From Liolophura sinensis (Eukaryota; Mollusca; Polyplacophora; Chitonida; Chitonidae), in NCBI RefSeq assembly GCF_032854445.1, contig NC_088300.1, positions 57,510,984-57,574,983 of the forward strand: a stretch of 64,000 bases of DNA. Direction: 5' to 3'. The position numbers were made by a program, and so were the translations under genes. How positions within the stretch are numbered: the first letter of the stretch is position 1; every line of letters begins with the position of its first letter. Of this stretch, positions 36,630-49,131 are shown one piece after another. Under the pieces are notes generated by a model. That model ran no database searches. It was not told where the DNA came from and saw only the letters and a list, made by a program, of their open reading frames with translations.

Positions 36630-39600
36630 ATGGTTCTGCTGACGTGTGACTGTTTAAATGTGAAGATTGATGTGGGAGAGACAGATCTGAACTCCAGTTG
36701 TCCAGGTAAGTTCACACATGTGCTCAGACAGCAAAAAATTAACAACCTTGCCCCCTAACATAGATTGCTTGTATTTAACTCTTCAGTCATGTCACCACAT
36801 TGTAAAGGCCTTTTCCAAATGCTCCATAATGGTGCCATTTTAACCTAGATCTTAATTGAGGAATGGTTGATCTAGTGTATAAAGGGAATGGTATGATTAA
36901 ATACTCCTGACATCAGTAATAACAGATACCGTTACTACCTATAAGTGTCTTTGGTCTGAAGGCATCAGAATGTGAATTTTCAGTAGGAAATGTATGTGTA
37001 CATGTAGCTTTGTAGCACATTTATAGTATCAGATGAACTTTTGACAATTTTGTGTATTGTGATAATGTACATGTAGGACATACAAGACATGTAAATCTGA
37101 ATGTTGGCATTGATACAAGTTTACATCCTTGATGATACAGTGCAACTCGTTGACACCGTAAGATTTTTTACTGTAATGTACAGTAGTGTCAAGGCCTCTC
37201 TACATTTTCATTTGTTGCATTGTGCAGGGTGATTTCGCTTAGAAGTTTTAACAGTGATGGTCATTCACACTTCATAGCATAGCATATTGTAATGTGGCAG
37301 ATACTACCTGTTCCATGAGTACAGTGACATTACCTGTACTCAGACAGTGGTGTGAAATTTTGCACAGTTGAATGTTCTCATATTTATATATGTTTCAGAT
37401 ATTCCATCAGGTTATGAAGACTGTGATTTCTTCCGCTCAGATTTAATGGAGGCAAAGATATCTCCGTCTGCCATCCACCAGGTAACCTTATTCTGCAGCA
37501 CATACTATGTGTACATTAACTCAGTGAGCTGTTACATGTACACTTATAGTATTGAGATCTCTGTTTGTCTTTATGTTTAGAGGTTGGGGTACAAATGTCA
37601 TATCCTGTCAAATTTTAGTTACTGTACATCTATTTGGATGTGTGGCTCTAAAAGTTGCTCTGACCAACTTCAAAACTCAGTGAGTAATCAACCCTTTTTT
37701 TCAGATTATAGTACATTATTTGCTAAGTCAGAAGTTATTACCATTAAGATGGGTTTTCAAAATTGTTCAGAATATACACCTGGATTACATCTGTGACATA
37801 ATTATGCTAAAATACAGTCACTGCAACCTCCGAAACAAACATATTGTCCTTTACCTGATACTGAACGAGAGCATATGGGTATAACTAAGGTGGCTGACGT
37901 TCAGAAATGAAGGTGGTGGAAACGGTTAGGAAGTTCAGTGCTCAGTTAGAAGGTTATGTTGTGGTGCATCACATGCATCTTTTGATATGTGATGGGTTAG
38001 TTTAAGCAGAGTATTTTAATGTGCTTTTGGGAGCATCTGTGGCTCAGTTGGTTAGCGCGCTAGCGCAGCGTAATGACCCAGGAGTCCCTCATCAATGCGG
38101 TCGCTGTGAGTTCAAGTCCAGCTCATGCTGGACATGCTCCCTCTCCGGCTGTATGTGGGAAGATCTTTCAGAAACCTGTGGATGGTCGTGGGTTTCCCCC
38201 GGGCTCTGCCCGGTTTCCTCCCACCATAATGGTGGCCGTCGTCGTATAAGTGAAATATTCTTGAGTACAAAACACCAATCAAATAAATGAATAAATAAAT
38301 GTTCTTTTGATATGCTCTTCTTTTCTTTTGATATGGGGTCTTTATTAAGAGAACATTTTCATGTGTAAACTTTTGATAAACCCAGTGTTCATGCTTAGGT
38401 AAGTTTGTTATGCTTTTACTTCAGGAGCATTCTTATCTCGTCCATAAAGCCCAGGTAAAAGACTGGTTGGTTCACAGATGTGTGAATTGTGGGTTGTATA
38501 CCCATGCCGTCCCATCACTGCCTAGTCGGAAAGGTGTTCTTGTCTCCAAAACACTACTGGTAAGAGCCTCTTTATTTCTCATTGCCCACAGGATCAATCC
38601 TAGTTCAATCATACAGGTATTAGTACCAAAAACTGGTCATCAGTATTGTGTACATTGCTAGGCTGGAAGCTTGTAAGTCTATCCCTTTGGTTTACATTTA
38701 TTGGGTCAGGTGTTGATGTACTGTGGAGGTAAATAAACATATGTGAGTTACATTTGGCAGTTTGCCCTGTGCCCTGTTTTCTCTGGTGCACTTGTGAGCC
38801 AGGCCATTGAGGATCCATCTGTAGACAATATCCTGGTTTCCATTTTCCTGGCTGGACCCTCCCTGGTTCAAACGGTTAAAATCCTGCTCTCACTGGTTTG
38901 GCTGTGACTTTAAATCAAGAGCTTTGTCAGGTACATGTATGTGGCAAAAGGGAAGCGGGTTACTCCAGGCACTCTGGTCTCCTGAACCCGTAAACCTCAC
39001 CACAGTCATACTAGTGAAAAAATTCTTCACTACAGCATTTCCCAGGTATCAATTAATCAGTCAATTCATCCAGTCCCTGACAATGTTATGCATGTGTCCC
39101 TGGATACATTTTTTTTTCTTTCTTGTCATGTACCAATTACATTTACTTATTTATTCATTTTTAATGCCACAGCCAAGAATATTTCACTTGCACTATGCTA
39201 GTGACAGGGGTAGAAATGTTGTTTTAAAAACGCCTGTCACAGAGACAGGTAGACTTTTCCTTGGTCCCCATCAGTTTGGCTTTTAGGAAGCCTCTTCTGT
39301 GTTAGCACTACTGATCGCCATTATCGCATTTTCCGAGTGTTATTTCAGTTTGGCGAAATTTGTATTCAATATTCTGCCGGGACCAATACTTCTGCGCAAA
39401 CAATCGTCAAAACAGAACTGACTTGTAGAAGTTTAGCCTGTACTTGTGTACGCATGCGCTTTCCATTCAAGTGAAACAATCGAGGAAAAGCATCTGTTCT
39501 GTGTGCATTTAGACTTACATGTGTGTCTTGAGTTGCTCCCCTTCACTTTTGCAACACCATGCGTACTTCTCGAGTGGGAAAAGTTAGCAATGCGGCCCTA

Positions 39601-42600
39601 AAGCTGTACACCTTTGAACGATAGGAAGAGGCCGGGGCTATATATATTAACTTCATATTTTATTATTTATTTATTTCACTGGTGTTTCACGTTGTACTCA
39701 AAAAGATTTCATTTATATGACGATGACCAGCAACTTGCACTGACTGCAATGATGAGAGACTAATGAGTCGTGCATGACACTTCAATTTTTGATTGATTCA
39801 CTGCTCTACATTGACTGTCCTCTAGTTCAGTTTTGACTGGCACTTGTTCACGCCGTTCATTTCGTCATAGATGTGGTGGACTCTTGCGAAAAAGTGTTAG
39901 GAAAAGCATGGCTTCTTGCGAATCTAATTTTGCTGTTGCTATGATGACCGAATTGTGTTCTTCAACTTTGAAGGTGCATTTGGTCTCGGAATTGAAAGCA
40001 CAGATATGATAGGTTCATTGACAATGGCCTTGTCCAGTAAATGAGGTCCTGACAGTGTTGACCTATTCAGGCCGAAAATGACGGCAGTCTTGTTATAACA
40101 TTTTGATCATGGGAACGCCAAGTAAATATACAGACTTCACAAACATAGACATGCATGGGTATTGACTTAAACATGATTGTAAACTTACTGGGCCTGCCTG
40201 TCACTGTGACAGGTGAATTTTTTTGTGACCTGTCGCCAAGAAAAATTGCCTGTCACCGACAAGTAGACAGGCTTTATTTCAACACCTGTGGCAAGTGTTG
40301 CAAATTGATGTTTTGCACCATCTAAAAGAATGTTTCTTTCATGGGTGACTGTTTACATACGGGATTCAATGTCAGTAGAAAAATCTTTGCTGTAGGCCCA
40401 TTCATATCTTTAATTGGTTCATAAATCTGAATTGCTGCCATGTGTATGCTTTATGCTGACAGAGTGACCCTGATGCCCAGGAAAGGTTGACTAGGTCCTC
40501 GGATTACTCCCCCTTATTCAGAGTGGTCCTTCGGGGGCAGGACCCAAATATGTCTCCCTCTCTTCCAGTCACAGGTGAGCAAACTACCAATGAGGTTATT
40601 AGTACAGCAGTGTCATGGGGACCATTTTATCTCTTGGGATATTTCAGGTTACCTTCTGGAATCATGTTTACTTTTTCATTAAAAAGTTAGATTAGTGTGG
40701 TGTCAGGGGTTGGTTTCATGAATCGTACTTAGTGTTAAGTAGCCCTTAGCAAAGTTCACTTTATATCTCTACAACATATGTTGTCATGGTAGTTGAGGGC
40801 TTATTTAGGTAAGAGGATTTCATGAAACTGACCCCAGAGTATTCTTATGAGGCATGCTTAACTTGATCCACATGTACTTATAGAGCTACTCCTGTTCTAA
40901 GAAATCAAACATTGATTTAAATTTTGTAGAACACTATCAAATAGATACATGTAACCCAAAGTGTTTTCTACCTATTGTAAAGATTTGAAACTGGAGTATA
41001 ATTGTCCACAAAGCTACCCAATGAAAGCAGGGGTAAAAAAAACAGTTACATTGTATAAAACAATACCTGAAATGGATAAATAAACTGGGCTGTATATGTA
41101 TTTATTTTTCAGGAGATTCCAACAGTGCGTTTCATTCACTGCAGTCTTGCATATCCCATATCCAGCAGGATTTGAACACCTTCCTGTTGCAGGAGGAGGC
41201 CCAAATGGAAGAGCGGGTTCGGTAAGTTATTATAAATTACTATAAAGATTTGAAAATAGCACTCATATACCGTGTATATTCTGTTGTGTTCTTGACATTG
41301 GGTTTCCCTTTTACATGTGTATTAGTTCAGATATTCAGTCATGATGAAATTAGAGATTTATACTACATATTCCAGATTTGAAAGCAAATAGACATTCTGA
41401 TTTTAGTTTTCCTGTTTCTGATGTAGAGTCTATCAAGATGAGCAAAGAGATATTTTCTCAGAACTTGAAGAGAGAGTGAAAAATGACAAGAAGAAGATGA
41501 TCAGGTAAGACTTTCACAAATGTAGTACTTGCTTGTCATTTAATACCTTTGTAATTTTTCTTTGATTTGTATCATTTGTTATGGAAATTTAATCGTCTCT
41601 TTCTCTCCTTTTTTTCTTCTTTTCTCCGCCACCCCCTTTTTTCCCTTTTTTGGGGGGGGAGGGGGGAAATTGGTCAGGAAGTTTTGGAGGTGGGTTTTTG
41701 CATTAATTGTCAGGTAAAAAAAAAAGCTGGTTTATCACCTCAAAAAATTATATAAAGATGAGAATTAAGAAACTTTCATTTCATTGCAAGTCTAAACCTT
41801 GAGCTCTTCTTGTTTTCAGCATTCTCTTTAATAATATGCAGACATCATCAGAAGAGTCTACTGTCTCTATGAATGGTAGGTTAACATAGTTTTTACCTTA
41901 ACGGATAGAGGCATCTATGTTAAGGAATGAAATAATAAGAAAATTATATTAAAGTCCAAATAAAGAGATAAATGGATTAAATGTTTTATAGTATATTTTT
42001 TTATCTAACTGTAAGCCATTCATTGGAAGTAGCTATAAACATTTGTGTGAAGTCACTTTATGTTGTTATTTTGCAGGCAACAGACCAGTATTGCGCCCGA
42101 CAAAATCTGTACCCATGGCATCATCAACAAACAGTTCTCGCCATAAGGTAACTTTCTATATTAACATTGATTGACTCGTGTTGATTTAAGAGAAGCACTT
42201 TTTACCCAGATCAGAATTTTATTTTTTCATGACTTTGGGTTATTTAGACTTTCAAATAAAACAGGTGTTTTGAACCGTCCTAGCAGACGAATCACTGTAT
42301 TGCAGTTCTTCAGACCTTTTCGTGTCTGGCATTTATTCAAGTATCTTCTGAAGACATTATTCTGTGTTGACTGATAAAATTATACATTTTGTGAAAGCCT
42401 GAAACTTGCCAATCCAACGATTGTTGTTTTGTCTCTAAAATATAATCAAAAATGTGCATAAATTGCACTGGAAATTGCTCTTCCATATGCAAATAGGTTT
42501 AGAAATTAGGGCACTGGTAATTCTCTTTCCTGACTTCTCATGACCTTCATTTCTGGATGTTACTGTAGTAAATACATGTATAGTGACATGTAGTCAGATT

Positions 42601-45522
42601 TTCTGAATATGCTATTCCTTACAATTTTTGGGACACTCGGTCTGCTCATTTTTGCCAATATATATGTAATTGTAGCAGAAATATTGAGTTTCTTTTTTCT
42701 TGCGTGAGTAAGCCACTGAACAACATACTCGTATCTTCACTTTCCAATAGGCTGGTAAAGAATTGTAATATTCTACTTTCAACACTACTATTATCTTAAA
42801 TTTAAAAGAATTAGGGTAAACCATGTCGTTGTAGCATTATGTACTTGTAGTTGGTGGTGTACAGCTTCAGTATAAGCAAATCTGGCACTTTCTTATGTAC
42901 ATGTTTGTGCTAAATAGTAAGTCTGTTTCCAGGGCCCAGACCGGAGATCTGAAAATGCAGCGAGTCGACCACGATCTCTGCGACCGTACGACCACAGTCC
43001 AGACAGTGAACGTATGTCGACTATATAACTACTGTTAGCAATTCAAACATACTAAATGCTGGAACAGGTTATCTCTGTACTGTAGTTTTGGGGATGTAAT
43101 GAACTCATTGTTGTTATCTCACCTTTATTTTCATATTACACATGAAAAGTAGATTGATTATCTGTTTTGTTCAGATTTAGCTTTATCATTTTTCAGTTCT
43201 CAAAGGTTACATTTTGTAACAGTGATTCTAGACTATGTTACCACATTGCCATAGTTAAGATAGAGAATACTTCTCCATTCTTCAGCATGGGGATTACAAT
43301 CAGCATCATTCTAGTGAACCATAAGATTTTAATATGACGCATCATGATGGTCCCAGAAAATATAGCCATATATTCTTCCAGTGTGCCTGTAAACTCTGAC
43401 TTAATGACAGAAAATATAGCCATATATTCTCCCAGTGTGCCTGTAAACTCTGACGTAATGACAGAAAATATAGCCATATATTCTCCCAGTGTGCCTGTGA
43501 ACTCTGACCTCATGACAGAAAATATAGCCATATATTCTCTCATTGTGCCTGTAAACTCTGATTTAATGACAGAAAATATAGCCATATATTCCCCCAGTGT
43601 GCCTGTAAACTCTGACGTAATGACAGAAAATATAGCCATATATTCTCTCAGTGTGCCTGTCAACTCTGATTTAATGACAGAAAATAAAGCCATATATTCT
43701 CTCAATGTGCCTGTCAACTCTGATTTAATGACAGAAGATAAAGCCGTATGTTTTCTCAGAATAACTGTAAATAGTAACCTGGAGTTATATCGTTTTACAT
43801 TTATATCTACAGCTATGTTCATGTTGGATGATGATGATGATGATGATGAAGATACTCCTTTCTCTATCTCAGACGAAGAAGATACTGATGGTAAGACATA
43901 GCATAGGGGGGACCATGCTTCAGTATCAGCTGAGTCTTGAAAGCATTTGGAGTTCAAGGGGAAAATACTGATTCAGGCACAAAGCCATGCATGTGTTTTG
44001 TGTCTGTGGGTCATGTATAAAATAAGACTATCAAGATATCAAGTCATTGAAGCCATACTAATCTGCAGTCAAGGGAGATCACCCTTTTGAATTACCTCCC
44101 TTTGATTTACAAGATAGAAATATCCTCTAATCATTGTAGAGTGGGAAAACATTTTGTAACTGCTGTGAAAATAACAGTTAGTGTGTGCATATTATGTTAC
44201 ATGATGAAACGTTTAAATGGTCATGTGCCCCACAGGTTCTGCCTGGTTTCCCTCCCAGCGTAATGTAAATTGAAATATTTTTAACTACAGTGTAAAACAC
44301 CTGTCAAATAAATAAATTGCCATGCTGTCCATCAAAATGTATAACTGACACAGAGAAATGACAAAATCAGGTGTTCAGTACTTAAACATATTGTGTGTTG
44401 AGAAACAGTCTCCTATAGATTACTCCCCTTCCTCACCCCCAATTCAAGAAAATAAAAAAACAAGAACTGCAATATTCTTAGTGTGACCTCTTGATTATAG
44501 ATAGCATACAGATGGATGATGCCAGGCGCTCCTCCTCCTCCTCCGGAAACCTCAACTCTGTTTTCTCCACATCAGTGCCAATCTCTGTGCCTGTGTGGAA
44601 ACCCCGATCTCCTCGCAGGACGGACCTGGATGATAAAGATGTAAGTAGTACTTACCACTACATGTACTGAATAAGTCATTCTGTCAGCTCACTGGTGTCA
44701 TGCCATTTAACAATTAGGAATTCCCCTGCATGGTTTGCAAGTGGTATATGCATGTAGGACTCGATGCTTACATTGATGAAGTAGTCATTTATTTATTTAT
44801 CAGCTGAGTTTATTTTTTTATCTGATAAAGAAAAAGAATAAATTTTCAGTGTGTGATTACAAAAAAAAAAAAAAGATAGTTTTGAGTGGTATATGATTGT
44901 TGTATTTGACCTTTAGATTCATAAAGTTGTCTGCTGAGTTTATTTTTTCAGCTGATATGGAAACAGAAGAATAAATGATCAGTTTTTTGTGTTCAAGCAA
45001 GATAGTTTTCATATGCCTTAGTAGTAGGTTGAAGCTTTTTGCTTTGTGTTACATCTGATAGATATTCAGATGCTACATAAACTGAACAACAGGACAACAC
45101 TTTCTGTAAAGTAGTGATTTCAAAAATGTCAAGCATCTATGCTCAGGCTTAAGATACCTGTGTGACGCATCGTTCTGCATAAAGTAGAAAGAAAGCAACT
45201 CCTAGTATTGAAGTCATAGTTGTCAATTTGTATGTTGGTTTTCGTTGACTATAGATCAACAACTATGACTTCAGTATTCAAACTTACTTCCTTTCTATTT
45301 TGTGCATTACTGATCTGTGAAACCACTGGATTCATGGTTTAGCTTATCTTTACTTCTGATTTCTATTGACAGATTCGAGCTCCGGCCCCAGATCAGATGG
45401 CTGCCAGTATGCAGGCTTTGGCGCGAAGTGTTCACAACAACGACGTCACCAACTTATTTGGAGAGCTTCCAAGGCCTCGACTCAGTACATTCTCAGGAGT
45501 TCTCCATGCTTCACGGAAGTGA
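36630..45522 (+). CDS. AKT1S1: PRAS40 / Lobe orthologue (proline-rich AKT1 substrate 1), 12 coding exons
   Basis: PRAS40 is a cytosolic raptor-binding substrate and inhibitor of mTORC1, phosphorylated by AKT. Coding exons: 36630-36705, 37399-37481, 38425-38559, 40463-40574, 41113-41221, 41427-41504, 41820-41875, 42077-42147, 42933-43011, 43813-43890, 44501-44640, 45373-45522. All introns are GT-AG, phases join without a stop, and the product is 388 residues. The start has a good context (AAACATGG) just after an acceptor at 36624. Diagnostic parts: FMLDD (269-273) followed by an acidic run, at the place of the human TOS motif FVMDE; SVPISVPVW (317-325) matching the region around human Ser183; and DQMAASMQAL then FGELPRPRLST (368-378), where R-P-R-L-S-T is the AKT site equivalent to human Thr246. 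The N-terminal half has CDC (6-8), CVNC (72-75) and a helical segment at about 140-197, unlike the Ala/Pro-rich vertebrate N-terminus. The PRAS40 assignment is firm; the small middle exons are predicted by eye. Confidence 0.88.
38028..38301 (+). mobile_element. Full-length tRNA-derived SINE in a PRAS40 intron
   Basis: The A-box is TGGCTCAGTTGG and the B-box region GTGAGTTCAAGTCCAGC. The body contains GGTTTCCCCCGGGCTCTGCC and the tail GTATAAGTGAAATATTCTTG, then CACCAATCAAATAAATGAAT. It keeps many CpGs within a CpG-poor intron, which suggests recent insertion. The tail lacks the usual GGCGT before AAAACACC. Confidence 0.88.
39140..39203 (-). mobile_element. Old SINE tail fragment
   Basis: TTACTTATTTATTCATTTTT followed by CCAAGAATATTTCACTTGCA is a diverged reverse SINE tail. 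It ends next to the element starting at 39204. Confidence 0.5.
39204..40289. mobile_element. hAT-like non-autonomous DNA transposon, about 1.09 kb
   Basis: The left end is ACAGGGGTAGAAAT and the right end ATTTCAACACCTGT, an imperfect inverted repeat. The arms continue inward with GCCTGTC and CAGGTAGAC motifs. The flanking 8-mers TGCTAGTG (39196-39203) and GGCAAGTG (40290-40297) agree at 6 of 8 positions, as expected of an aged 8-bp duplication. hAT elements make 8-bp duplications and often begin CAGGGGT. There is no transposase frame. The interior is richer in CpG than the surrounding intron. A decayed SINE tail lies inside at about 39662-39735. Confidence 0.55.
39662..39735 (-). mobile_element. 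Old SINE tail nested in the hAT-like element
   Basis: ATTATTTATTTATTTCACTG, GTGTTTCACGTTGTACTCAA and TTCATTTATATGACGATGAC match the reversed SINE tail with several changes. Confidence 0.55.
40706..40835. mobile_element. Short foldback element (MITE-like), 130 bp
   Basis: It starts GGGGTTGGTTTCATGAA and ends TTCATGAAACTGACCCC, a 17-bp imperfect terminal inverted repeat. Size and terminal pattern (GGGG...GTTTC...AA) resemble the element at 831-963. It lies in the intron before coding exon 5 of PRAS40 (41113-41221). Confidence 0.65.
43353..43784 (+). repeat. 54-bp intronic minisatellite, 8 copies, open in frame with the next PRAS40 exon
   Basis: The unit encodes an 18-residue motif, TENIAIYSPSVPVNSDLM with variants, in eight successive copies; the last is the most diverged. 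The plus-strand frame stays open from an ATG at 43344 through the acceptor at 43812 into the TOS exon in its true reading frame. The minus strand is also open across the array. Reading directly on from the previous exon meets a stop (TATATAA just after 43011), so simple intron retention would not include it. An alternative first exon or unannotated acceptor would be needed. Confidence 0.85.
44222..44318 (+). mobile_element. Old SINE tail fragment
   Basis: It reads GGTTCTGCCTGGTTTCCCTC, CCAGCGTAATG, AAATATTTTTAACTACAGTG, TAAAACACCTGTCAAATAAA. It is CpG-poor, with TG/CA replacing CG relative to other copies, as expected of an old insertion in methylated DNA. Confidence 0.65.
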
Positions 45523-47130
45523 AATGCACAAGAGGCTGTCAGAGGAGAAAATACATGTGTGATGACCTTGATCAGCTGATCATTCATGAACAATGAACTG
45601 TGAGCTTTGCTGAGTTCTACGTGGGCATTATATCATCAGGTATGGGAGATAACCTGAGAATTGCATTTGGTGGTAAGAATCCTTACTCACTGGTGGTCAG
45701 TAGGGCGAAATCTCCGGTAGAGTCGCTAGGACATAACTACTACAGTGAGGCTAGTTTGGAAGGCTGTGCGAGTCTATAGTCAGTGGTACTGTCTCTGCTA
45801 CAGCTAGACATGTCCTCATTACAATATTAAGGCAATGATTGTCATACATTGTACATAGTCATCATGTCCAAAGGTGCTAAAGTGAGTTGAAAAGAGAGTG
45901 TGTATACAGCTACCCTGCTTTGTTTTATGTCAACACTTTCAGTTCCTGTCATATCGCTTTGTCATGTCACATCTACTTTGTGTAGCCTCCTGTCTGTTTT
46001 CTGTGACATTAAATTGTCCTTAATTTTTATTATTTTTTTTTTTCACCATGTTTTCAACTACAACTGGCAACCTTCTTTGTTGTGAAGTGAAATTTTTAAT
46101 CTTTATACCATCTAAAAAAAGGACAGACACTGGCCAGTGAAATTCGTATTGAATGATGTTTGAAATACTGGGTATGTGGAAATAAGTGTGCTACATGTAA
46201 TTAGAACTTTTTTAGTGGAGCGCCAGTATAATTGTGTTTCGACGTCTTACATTTTTTTACCACCACAAAACATGGGGTTTTCACCATGTGGCCGGTTTGA
46301 CACCACAACATAGGTCATCTCAATGGAACATTGTATCTATGTTTACAGATTTTGTACTTAATTTGATCTTAAGCTAGTTCATGTTAACTGGCTGAAGAAG
46401 TTGATAAGAATGCTAAGGTTTATGGTTGCAAATGAATGGATTGTTGGTGTAAAACATACAAGTAGTGGAACACATGACATTGTATGTTGAATACGTGGCA
46501 TATGGTTGACTTTCCTCACAGCTATACTAGCTGTTATATGATACATGTACATGTCTTCGAATAATCTCATGATAGGATGGAAAATTTTACACTTTGTGAT
46601 ATTTGCTGTATATGTGCTATGTTCTCAATGAATCTGCGAATGTTTAGGATGAGAGTGCGCATAGATAATGTTGGATGATTATACAGTGCTGTGTGCCAGA
46701 TGTGGTAGAATGTGGACGTTCCTGGCTTTCCCTGAAGATTAATGGTGTGCCATATTGTGTGCCATTCACAAGCAGTGACGACCTTTATAGCTGTTTGTCA
46801 CAGGCTTTAGTCTTCAGACACCTTTGGAATACTGCCCACATTGTTGTCTGAGTCAGAAATACATTTTTATAGCAGTCCAGTTACTTGTGGACTATTATGT
46901 TCTGCTGTATAAAAGACGTTTTGCCCTTGAAATAGTTTACATGTACATAATTTTGTTGAAAGAAATGTGTGTTGAAATGACAGGCTGATAGACTGCCAAG
47001 TGAAAACGGTTTCCCAAGAGTAACGCACAAAAAAGCAGTGAAAGTATCAGTTTGTACCGCTCAGTGCTAAAGCGAAAGTGTACATGTCATTGTATTTCTC
47101 TTGTTTAATAAATTTTTCACACCAAGCACT
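45523..47130 (+). other. 3' untranslated region of the PRAS40 gene
   Basis: It runs from the stop codon (45520-45522) to a little past the AATAAA at 47107. It remains CpG-poor throughout and has no coding features. CpG frequency returns to normal immediately afterwards, which supports this as the transcript end. Confidence 0.6.
47107..47112 (+). terminator. Polyadenylation signal of the PRAS40 gene
   Basis: AATAAA in TTTAATAAATTTTTCACACC, followed by a T/G-rich stretch. The change from CpG-poor to CpG-normal sequence falls within about 50 bp of it. Confidence 0.65.
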
Positions 47131-49131
47131 TTGTTTATCGTCAATACTTCGGCTGTGCTAGTTACACATGCCCCTTAACACCTGTTCTCTGGCAACAATT
47201 GGATTGGATTTCACAAGATACTTTTCCACTAGGGCCCTCGTCTTGGTCACCTGGATAAGGTTCCTGTCTTTCAGTCACTAGACTGCACGAGTTGTGGATT
47301 CAATCCAATTCTAGGAAAGCTAATTTTCAAGACACCAATGCTTCCATTGTTCTTTAAGCCGCGGTCGGCCGCGCTGTCTTGTGTGGTCTAACATGAAGTT
47401 TGCTGGAGACCGCTTGCCTTCCACTAATAGACTGACTTTAGAATAGTACCCCTATGACTCGAAAAACACTTCCAGTTCCTTGTGGTTTACGCGATCGGTT
47501 TTCTCCAGCAATTAAACTGCCCGTCATCGTAAATAAGTGGTAAATACTTGAGTAATCTCAAGTTATACAACAAGGAAATTAGGAGCCACCGTTACCAAAT
47601 ACTCCTGTCGGTCGGTTTTAACGTTGGCTTCCTTAGCTTGAGTCGTCATGAATTCATTAGACCATAGAATAAGCTATCTTGGTCATCCCTTGTTCAACTG
47701 AGAAGCATGAAAGGCACTCAATACGCCAAGAGCTCGTTAGTCCAGGTTTACTATACCCTGAGACTGCAATGGATTCCCTATTTACTTACTAGCATGGCGA
47801 ACATCCATTGCCATTGACCATGCACTCCAGAATATCATTCTAATACCGGCTGAACCGCGGTCGCCGCAATCTAAGAGGACAACCCTTCACGATTAGCCTG
47901 TAGCAAAGCGAACCGTTGACAAAGTATGTTTATTGATGACGAGCCTGTTACACGGAGCATGAGGCCTGTGGCAGTTAACTTCAAAGTCTGCCCTACAAAA
48001 TGACACTCCCAAAAATGCATAAAAACCTAACCAAAAAAACAATAATAATAATAATAAAAGCCCTCAAAATTATTGCTTAGATTAACCGGAAGACACCATC
48101 GTGATATGACAAAAAAAGCTGACAGCAACATTATAGGGCGAGCAGACAAGTAAAAACCTTCACATTGTTGACAAAGGGAATGTTACTTTTTTGGAAGATT
48201 TACGGTTTCACAAAGCGACGTGTGGCATTTTTTTTTATCCTACATTTGTCGTACGATATTTTGTACGTCACTGTGACCGTATCATTGTATTATTGTTGTA
48301 CATGTACGACATCTTGAGAAACTGGGCCCTGGGTCCTGCCCGCCATCACAATGATGGGTACCTGGCCCTGAGATCAGTTGGCCATGTTCCAAGTCATGCT
48401 TTCACATTAACCTATTATTATTACTTCTTAACCTATTTAAGCTGAGAAGAATGAAACCAATGTCAGATTGACCTTATAAAACCTTCAGTGCAGGGTTATG
48501 GCCCCTCATCTTTAGGCCGTTCCATGTACGATATTGCTAGGGAGTTGAGGAATATATTCACTTCTATTATGTTATCAGCACAAAACACTCTGTATATAAT
48601 GAACTGAATTAAGGTATATCTTATAATGAACTGAAGGTATATGTATTTGTATAGTTACCATCAACGCTAAGAAGGTCATTTCCATCTTCCAAACTGCAGG
48701 AAGCCTTATTATGGATAATGTAAATGTAGACTAAAATGGAGCGATCCAAATCCGGCCGCTTTTTAGAGTAATGAAGAGAAGAACAATTTAACATCATTTC
48801 ACAAAACACATGAAAAACAATATGTTAGGGAGGACACTTCCAAGTCTCTTTCCTTGTAATATTGATGATCTTATTTAAGGCAATAAACAGATGCTTGTAA
48901 TTATTCTTGAATGAACTGGTATGGTAAAATAGATATAATGTTTTGTGTTTTCGATTTACAATATGCAGGTCAAAACGATTAGTGCCACAGAGTCAACTTA
49001 ACAGTTAACAGGATAATCCCATGCCGTATCTGTGGAAAATGCCCTTTGGACACCCAGTTTTCAGTGAGCAAATCCTTCAGATGACAGGCCGTTTAATTTT
49101 GTGTCACATTTTCCCGGATGCATATCACACA
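47131..49131. other. Intergenic
   Basis: No coding exon was recognised. 47220-47570 contains decayed SINE-like pieces, including a B-box-like GTTGTGGATTCAATCC near 47290. The rest shows nothing I can name. Confidence 0.45.

Noticed and set aside
43238-43957. 239-codon minus-strand open frame across the 54-bp repeat
   Set aside because: It is the antisense of the minisatellite, whose unit happens to lack stops on both strands; there is no splice or domain support.
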